Assembly: GCF_949769255.1 (NCBI RefSeq)
Contig: NZ_OX458329.1
Coordinates: 1,054,001-1,118,000 of the forward strand
Direction: 5' to 3'
Length of the DNA stretch: 64,000 nucleotides
Source: Mobiluncus massiliensis
GTDB taxonomy: Bacteria; Actinomycetota; Actinomycetes; Actinomycetales; Actinomycetaceae
Each line of letters opens with the position of its first letter. Position 1 is the stretch's first letter. The position numbers and the translations under genes are program-made. Shown in pieces: positions 59,727-64,000 of the stretch. The notes under the pieces are model-generated. The model had not been told where the DNA came from, did not search any database, and was given only the letters and a program-made list of their open reading frames with translations.

Positions 59727-60311
59727 ATGGAAATCACAGTGGCGGCGGATGGTTCTGCCTTGGGCAACCCCGGACCAGCCGGATGGGCATGGTACGTTGA
59801 TGAAAATTGTTGGGCGGCAGGCGGCTGGGCCAAGTCCACTAACAACCGCGGCGAACTGATGGCAGTGGTGGATTTTTTGGAGCAAACCTCTGGCATTCCT
59901 GATCTGAACATTCATTTCCTATGTGATTCTCAATACGTCATCAACTCGGTAACCAAGTGGATGCCGGGATGGAAACGTCGGGGCTGGCGCAAGGCTGACG
60001 GCAAAGCGGTGTTGAACGATGACCTAATGAAACGTTTAGATCAGGGTCTGGCAGGGCGAACGGTAGACTTCCGCTGGGTAAAAGGCCACGCCGGACACAC
60101 CCTGAACGAGAAAGTCGACCAGCTGGCTCGTGAGGCCGCCACCGCCTATCAGCAGGGACTTTCCCCCCACACCGGTCCGGGCTTAAGCCCCGAGCTGCGC
60201 AACTTAGCCACCCGCCCCCAGCCTGCGGTGAACACGGCTCCCCCCCGCCCCGCAGCACCCGCCACACCGCTAGATACCCGGGACACGGGTATCCAAGGAA
60301 CCTTGTTCTAA
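59727..60311 (+). CDS. rnhA: ribonuclease HI with C-terminal extension
   Basis: A 194-residue enzyme that cuts RNA in RNA-DNA hybrids. Catalytic residues sit in EITVAADGSALGNPGPAGWA (first Asp), NNRGELMAV (Glu), LCDSQYVINS (Asp) and the C-terminal KGHAGHTLNEKVDQLA (His and Asp region). The core ends at about residue 145. A Pro/Ala-rich linker leads to the final residues GIQGTLF, where QGTLF resembles the beta-clamp-binding motif QLxLF. ATG 59727 is preferred over 59718, giving a standard N-terminus and a leaderless start 7 bases after TAAGAT. Confidence 0.93.
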   Translation: MEITVAADGSALGNPGPAGWAWYVDENCWAAGGWAKSTNNRGELMAVVDFLEQTSGIPDLNIHFLCDSQYVINSVTKWMPGWKRRGWRKADGKAVLNDDLMKRLDQGLAGRTVDFRWVKGHAGHTLNEKVDQLAREAATAYQQGLSPHTGPGLSPELRNLATRPQPAVNTAPPRPAAPATPLDTRDTGIQGTLF

Positions 60312-60359
60312 CCGTCCCTCGACAAACTGCCCCCTCGCGAGAAATTGTGCTCACCGCGA

Positions 60360-60365
60360 TAGATT
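60360..60365 (+). promoter_or_regulatory. -10 element, leaderless gene at 60372
   Basis: TAGATT ends 6 bases before ATG 60372; no ribosome-binding site lies between. Confidence 0.45.
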
Positions 60366-60371
60366 GGTCAT

Positions 60372-61082
60372 ATGCAGAAACTACCCCAAGACACCGATGC
60401 CCTGCTGGATGCCGTATTGGCCCTACCGGAACGGCATATTGAGTGGACGATTGCTCGGCTACTGGATAAGCACCCGGGCATTTCCACGCCCGCGCTGATG
60501 AACCTGGTGACACGGCGCTACGTGCGGGTCTCCCAAACCGCTTCCGCGGGCGTGGGAGCGGGAGCCGCGATTCCCGGCTCCGGGCTGGCTATTGGGGCCG
60601 CTTTAACCGGGGTGGAGCTGAGCGTATTTGCTGCCAACACGGCGCTTTACGTGTTGACGATGGCGCGGCTTTCGGGCATTCCCACCCAAAACTTGGAGGC
60701 CCGCAAGACTTTGGTTCTCTCGGCGATACTTGGGGATGAGGCCAGCAAGTTGGTCTATGACCAGGCCGGATTCGGTATCTGGAACTGGGCGCGTGCGCAA
60801 GTTGCCGATAACGCGTCCGCGACCCTGAGCTCGGTCAATAAAGCCTTAGCGCAGTTTGCCGGGAAAAAGATTTCTAAAAAACTTTCGGGACACGTTGCAG
60901 GACGTTTTATCCCCCTGGGTATCGGCGGTGCTATCGGGTTTTTCTCGGGGCGCAAACTCGCCCTGGACACAGTCAAGGGCGTTAATGCCCAGATCGCCCT
61001 GCTGGCAGGCCCGCAATCGGCGCCCGATTGGCGGCCTCCACTTTCAGCGCATGCCCCGGACTGGGACACCATCGAAAACTAG
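60372..61082 (+). CDS. uncharacterised membrane-associated protein with Gly-rich hydrophobic segments
   Basis: A 236-residue protein. After a polar N-terminal part (about 1-55) come Gly/Ala-rich hydrophobic segments (SAGVGAGAAIPGSGLAIGAA near 60-80, LSVFAANTALYVLTMARL near 85-102, FIPLGIGGAIGFFSG near 190-205), with helices between. The pattern recalls the EcsC family, but I would not assign it firmly. It stands alone behind a leaderless-type promoter. Its stop is shared with that of the convergent hydrolase gene in the palindrome CTAG (61079-61082), so the genes overlap by 4 bases tail to tail. Confidence 0.72.
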   Translation: MQKLPQDTDALLDAVLALPERHIEWTIARLLDKHPGISTPALMNLVTRRYVRVSQTASAGVGAGAAIPGSGLAIGAALTGVELSVFAANTALYVLTMARLSGIPTQNLEARKTLVLSAILGDEASKLVYDQAGFGIWNWARAQVADNASATLSSVNKALAQFAGKKISKKLSGHVAGRFIPLGIGGAIGFFSGRKLALDTVKGVNAQIALLAGPQSAPDWRPPLSAHAPDWDTIEN

Positions 61083-62044
61083 TGAAACTGCTCCAGCCAG
61101 GCGTGTTGCTTTAACAGGTGGTGCAGGTTGGGGTCGTCGTGTTCGTTAAAGGGATACACTTCCATGCTTTTATCCCCGCTCCACTCGTTGAAAATTGAGT
61201 AGGTGCAGGCGGGTGGCACGTACTCATCGCTGAGTGACACTGAGAAATATGCCGGGTGCGTGGCATGGCGCGCAAAATTTACGGCATCAAAATACGACAG
61301 GGTGTTTTCGACCTGGTCGTATCTGTCCGGGTAGGCTCGCAGATAACGCTGCACCTCCCGGTATGGCATATGGTCATTGTGACCAACCCCATACATAACG
61401 TTACCCAAAGCCAAATCCGACAGTACCGCCCTCACGTCCTCGTGCCGCGCTCCGACGCAGGCCGCCAAGGTTCCACCTTGGGACGCTCCAGCCACAAAAA
61501 TTCGCCGCGGGTCGATGAAGTTTAGCGTCAAGGCAGCGTCAATGGCTCGGTGAGCGTCAGTTATGAGACGACGAAAGTAATAGGTTTCGCGATTTTCGAC
61601 GCCCAGGGTAAAGAATCCGAAGGCATGAGGAGGAGCGGGGTGCGGGTCTGGGGTGGCTCCCCCGGTGCCGCAGTCTCCGCCCTGACCGCGGCTGTCCATA
61701 ATCAGATGCACGTAACCGGCAGAGGGCCAAAACATGCGTTCTCCGGGGACCCCGCGTCCCACCCCGTAGCCGAGGTATTCCACGATAAGGGGTTGGTTGT
61801 CACGTTTCGTAAATCCAGGTGCCCCCGCCAGCCAACCTTTGATGTTTTCACCGGCAAATCCAGGAAAGGCCACATCGTAGAATTCGAGGGTTTCTATCGG
61901 GCTATCGACCCGCTGCATTTGAGCAAGTGCTGGAATCTGGCGCGATTCCTGTAGCGTGTTACTCCAGAAACTCACGAAATCTGCAGGCATATGGACCTGC
62001 GGTCTAAACGTCTCGAGTGCGTTTTTCTCCATGTCGGTTAGCAT
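61079..62044 (-). CDS. carbohydrate esterase family 7-like alpha/beta hydrolase (acetyl xylan esterase / cephalosporin C deacetylase type)
   Basis: About 321 residues. The catalytic triad is visible: Ser in the elbow VAGASQGGTLA, Asp in SLSDEYVPPACT and His in PFNEHDDPN; GQGGDCGTGGATPDPH and GYGVGRG are CE7 marks. The enzyme removes acetyl groups from sugars or small antibiotics. No signal peptide, so it is cytoplasmic and would act on imported acetylated oligosaccharides. ATG 62044 (MLTDMEKNALETF) has GGGGAGG just before it and matches family starts; ATG 62056 (MGRTMLTD), 7 bases after TATTTT, is an alternative, and the longest frame reaches 62140. Confidence 0.9.
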   Translation of the reverse strand: MLTDMEKNALETFRPQVHMPADFVSFWSNTLQESRQIPALAQMQRVDSPIETLEFYDVAFPGFAGENIKGWLAGAPGFTKRDNQPLIVEYLGYGVGRGVPGERMFWPSAGYVHLIMDSRGQGGDCGTGGATPDPHPAPPHAFGFFTLGVENRETYYFRRLITDAHRAIDAALTLNFIDPRRIFVAGASQGGTLAACVGARHEDVRAVLSDLALGNVMYGVGHNDHMPYREVQRYLRAYPDRYDQVENTLSYFDAVNFARHATHPAYFSVSLSDEYVPPACTYSIFNEWSGDKSMEVYPFNEHDDPNLHHLLKQHAWLEQFH

Positions 62045-62262
62045 CGTCCTCCCCATGCTCGCCAAAATACGGCTGACCAAAACCATTATGCCCCCGGCTT
62101 GATTCTCGAGGAACATCCCGGACATCGCGGCGCAAAGCATTTTGAAAATCCCCGATTTAAGGCGATTCCGGGGCGTAGTTGCCCGCGACTGTCTCCGGTG
62201 ACCGGTCAGCTGCTTTCAGACCTAGCCGCTCCCTCCATGATGAAGCCTGGCTGTAAAAATGA
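62045..62262. other. intergenic region between hydrolase and arc operon end
   Basis: About 220 bases. Apart from possible upstream starts of the hydrolase gene I see no open frame, RNA or repeat of note. It must contain the hydrolase promoter; a candidate -10 is TATTTT before ATG 62056 on the minus strand. Confidence 0.4.
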
Positions 62263-62293
62263 TTCGCGGGGAAGCTCCTCGCTTCCCCGCGAA
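62263..62293 (-). terminator. terminator of the arc operon
   Basis: A perfect 13-bp stem, TTCGCGGGGAAGC/GCTTCCCCGCGAA, with a 5-base loop, followed on the minus strand by TCATTTTTA. It lies 75 bases after arcC. Confidence 0.9.
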
Positions 62294-62367
62294 CACATCA
62301 TCTACAGAATGCCGGAATACGTTGATTAAACGCAGTCCCGGAAGGCAATAGAGCTACCGCTCTATGT

Positions 62368-63327
62368 TTACATTTTCTTGTAGCTGTGCTGGTTGATGTC
62401 ATCGGGTCCACCATAGTTCCCACCTGGGGTAATGATGGTGCCGGATTCGCCCGCGATAATCTTTTGCGCATCGCTGAGCTGCCCAATCGCGGCGACATCG
62501 CCGGTCAGCTCCACGAAACGGCAGGCTGCCTCCACCTTCGGCCCCATAGAGCCAGCGGGGAAACCGCCCGCGCGCATCGCAGCGGGACTAGCGCGATGAA
62601 TCTCCTTCTGCTCAGGAGTACCAAAGTTCTCCATCACAGCGGGCACATCAGTCAGAATCATCAAGAAATCTGCATCCAGATGCTCTGCCAGGGTCGCGGC
62701 GGTCAAATCCTTATCAATCACAGCCTCGACACCCTGCAGTTTGCCCTTCTCATTACGAATGACAGGAATACCGCCACCGCCCGCGCAAACCACGACAGCA
62801 CCAACATCGAGCATCCGGCGAATCAAACGAGTCTCCACCACACGCTGCGGCTTCGGAGACCCGACAACCCGACGGAAATACTCCCCGTCAGCCTTCATCA
62901 CCCAGCCACGAGACTTAGCCAACTCGTCAGCTTCTTCCTTGTTATAAACCTGACCCACAAACTTGGTCGGATTATCAAACGCAGGATCCCCAGCCAAAAC
63001 CAGAGTCTGGTTCACCAGGGAAGCCACCTGACGTCCCGGAAGGTTATTCTGCAAGGACTGCAACAACCAGTAGCCAATCATGCCCTGGGTCTGTGCACCC
63101 AAAGTATCGAAAGCATAAGGCTGAGTCAGATTCTTATCATTAGCCGACTGCAACGCCAACACCCCAACCTGCGGACCATTACCATGGGTAATAACCACTT
63201 CATGTTCCTCCGCCAAGGGAGCAAGCTGCTGCACCGCCAACTCAACATTAGCAATCTGCGTAGCAGAATCCGGTTTCTCCCCGCGTCGCAGCAGGGCGTT
63301 ACCGCCCAAAGCAATAACAATACGCAT
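62368..63327 (-). CDS. arcC: carbamate kinase
   Basis: A 319-residue enzyme that makes ATP and carbamate (to ammonia and CO2) from carbamoyl phosphate and ADP, the energy-yielding step of the arginine deiminase pathway. Family blocks are RIVIALGGNALLRRGE, VITHGNGPQVG, VVCAGGGGIPV, DKDLTAATLAEHLDADFLMI and the C-terminal GTIITPG. It follows arcB by 2 bases and ends the operon. The pathway also raises pH through ammonia, helpful in acid surroundings. Confidence 0.96.
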   Translation of the reverse strand: MRIVIALGGNALLRRGEKPDSATQIANVELAVQQLAPLAEEHEVVITHGNGPQVGVLALQSANDKNLTQPYAFDTLGAQTQGMIGYWLLQSLQNNLPGRQVASLVNQTLVLAGDPAFDNPTKFVGQVYNKEEADELAKSRGWVMKADGEYFRRVVGSPKPQRVVETRLIRRMLDVGAVVVCAGGGGIPVIRNEKGKLQGVEAVIDKDLTAATLAEHLDADFLMILTDVPAVMENFGTPEQKEIHRASPAAMRAGGFPAGSMGPKVEAACRFVELTGDVAAIGQLSDAQKIIAGESGTIITPGGNYGGPDDINQHSYKKM

Positions 63328-63329
63328 AT

Positions 63330-64000
63330 CTACTTTTCTCCTAGCGTCGCCACCATAACGGCCTTAATCGTGTGCATCCGGTTTTCCGCCTGATCGAACA
63401 CCGCAGAACACTCACCATTAAAGACATCGTTAGTAACTTCCATACCATCCAGACCATACTTTTGATAGATATCCTCACCAATAGTGGTATGACGGTCATG
63501 GAAAGACGGCAAGCAGTGCAGGAACTTGGTATTAGGATTACCAGTCCGAGCCATCAAATCAGCATTCACCTGGTAAGGCTTCAGCAACTTGATACGCTCA
63601 TCCCAAACTTCCTTCGGCTCACCCATCGAAACCCAAATATCCGTGTACACAAAATCGACGCCCTTCACACCCTCATCAACACTCTCGGTATGGGTAATCT
63701 TGGCACCAGTAGTCTTAGCGATTTCCTCAGCCTTAGCAATAATCTCCGGGGTATTCCACAGCTCCTTCGGCGCCACAATCCGCACGTCCATCCCCAGCAT
63801 CACACCAGAAATCAACAGGGAGTTAGCCATATTGAAACGGGAATCGCCAACATAAGCAAAAGAAATCTCATTGTACGGCTTACCACTCTGCTCATGCATG
63901 GTCAGCATGTCACACAACATCTGGGTGGGATGCCACTGATCAGTCAAACCATTCCACACCGGCACGCCCGACATCTCAGCCAAAACATCCACCTTATGCT
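63330..64000 (-). CDS. arcB: ornithine carbamoyltransferase, catabolic, 3' part
   Basis: The frame is open to the window edge, so the start is missing; about 222 residues are visible. They begin [18 protein letters not shown] and include [41 protein letters not shown] and the ornithine-loop [10 protein letters not shown], all typical of ornithine carbamoyltransferase. In the arginine deiminase pathway it turns citrulline and phosphate into ornithine and carbamoyl phosphate; the neighbouring arcC makes the catabolic role likely rather than anabolic argF. arcA should lie just beyond the window. Confidence 0.93.
   Translation of the reverse strand, partial: HKVDVLAEMSGVPVWNGLTDQWHPTQMLCDMLTMHEQSGKPYNEISFAYVGDSRFNMANSLLISGVMLGMDVRIVAPKELWNTPEIIAKAEEIAKTTGAKITHTESVDEGVKGVDFVYTDIWVSMGEPKEVWDERIKLLKPYQVNADLMARTGNPNTKFLHCLPSFHDRHTTIGEDIYQKYGLDGMEVTNDVFNGECSAVFDQAENRMHTIKAVMVATLGEK

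Noticed and set aside
1..64000. tRNA, rRNA, CRISPR arrays, transposons, prophage or integration sites
   Set aside because: I looked through the gaps on both strands and saw no cloverleaf-like sequence, regularly spaced repeat, transposase-like frame or terminal inverted repeats; nearly all space is taken by conserved chromosomal genes.

Overview
The window reads as a chromosomal segment from a member of the Actinobacteria. The evidence is the SteA/SteB-RecN-NadK-TlyA order, the SufR-SufB-SufD-ferredoxin-SufC-SufS-SufU-SufT order, the FtsZ-SepF-YggT-DivIVA-LspA line, a PriA-type HisA, and several genes that appear to be transcribed without a leader. G+C is moderate by eye (mid fifties). A chemoreceptor gene behind a flagellar-sigma-like promoter points to a motile organism, and an arginine deiminase pathway is present. 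Together these fit Actinomycetaceae, with Mobiluncus the best guess; the genus is inference. No rRNA, tRNA, CRISPR, transposase or phage gene was seen.

Layout. 1-1.8 kb: end of a PiT phosphate transporter, a small membrane protein and thiol peroxidase. 1.9-4.4 kb (minus): rRNA methyltransferase and the infC-rpmI-rplT operon, with an AUU start on infC and a possible pseudoknot in its leader. 4.7-6.3 kb (minus): a chemoreceptor gene broken by a one-base frameshift. 6.7-10.5 kb (plus): membrane pyrophosphatase and a glycosyltransferase. 10.6-16.7 kb (minus): his operon hisD-C-B-unknown-H-A-sseB. 16.8-25.4 kb (minus): dnaE, a pseudouridine synthase, lspA, divIVA, yggT, sepF and ftsZ. 25.6-28 kb (plus): a complete polar amino acid ABC importer.

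28-34.7 kb: a cluster of four large helical-repeat proteins that form two paralogous pairs (A1 divergent from A2-B1-B2), followed by a four-helix membrane protein. I recognise no enzyme family in them; this is the best candidate for an undescribed system. 34.7-39.3 kb: PspA, an ABC-F protein, a lipoprotein and an Old Yellow Enzyme. 39.4-46.4 kb (minus): the whole SUF iron-sulfur operon with its repressor SufR and a palindrome at the promoter. 46.6-59.6 kb (minus): a long, tightly coupled operon running from a TPR-HAD fusion through tlyA, nadK, recN, steA, steB, a MraY/WecA-like protein, murJ and a glycosyltransferase to a Nudix hydrolase, which links repair, ribosome modification and envelope assembly. 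59.7-64 kb: RNase HI, a membrane protein, an acetyl-xylan-esterase-like hydrolase, and arcC with the end of arcB.

Two themes recur. At eight genes a TANNNT hexamer lies 6-7 bases before the start codon, the hallmark of leaderless transcription in actinobacteria. Many operon genes overlap by 1, 4 or 8 bases, so translational coupling is widespread.
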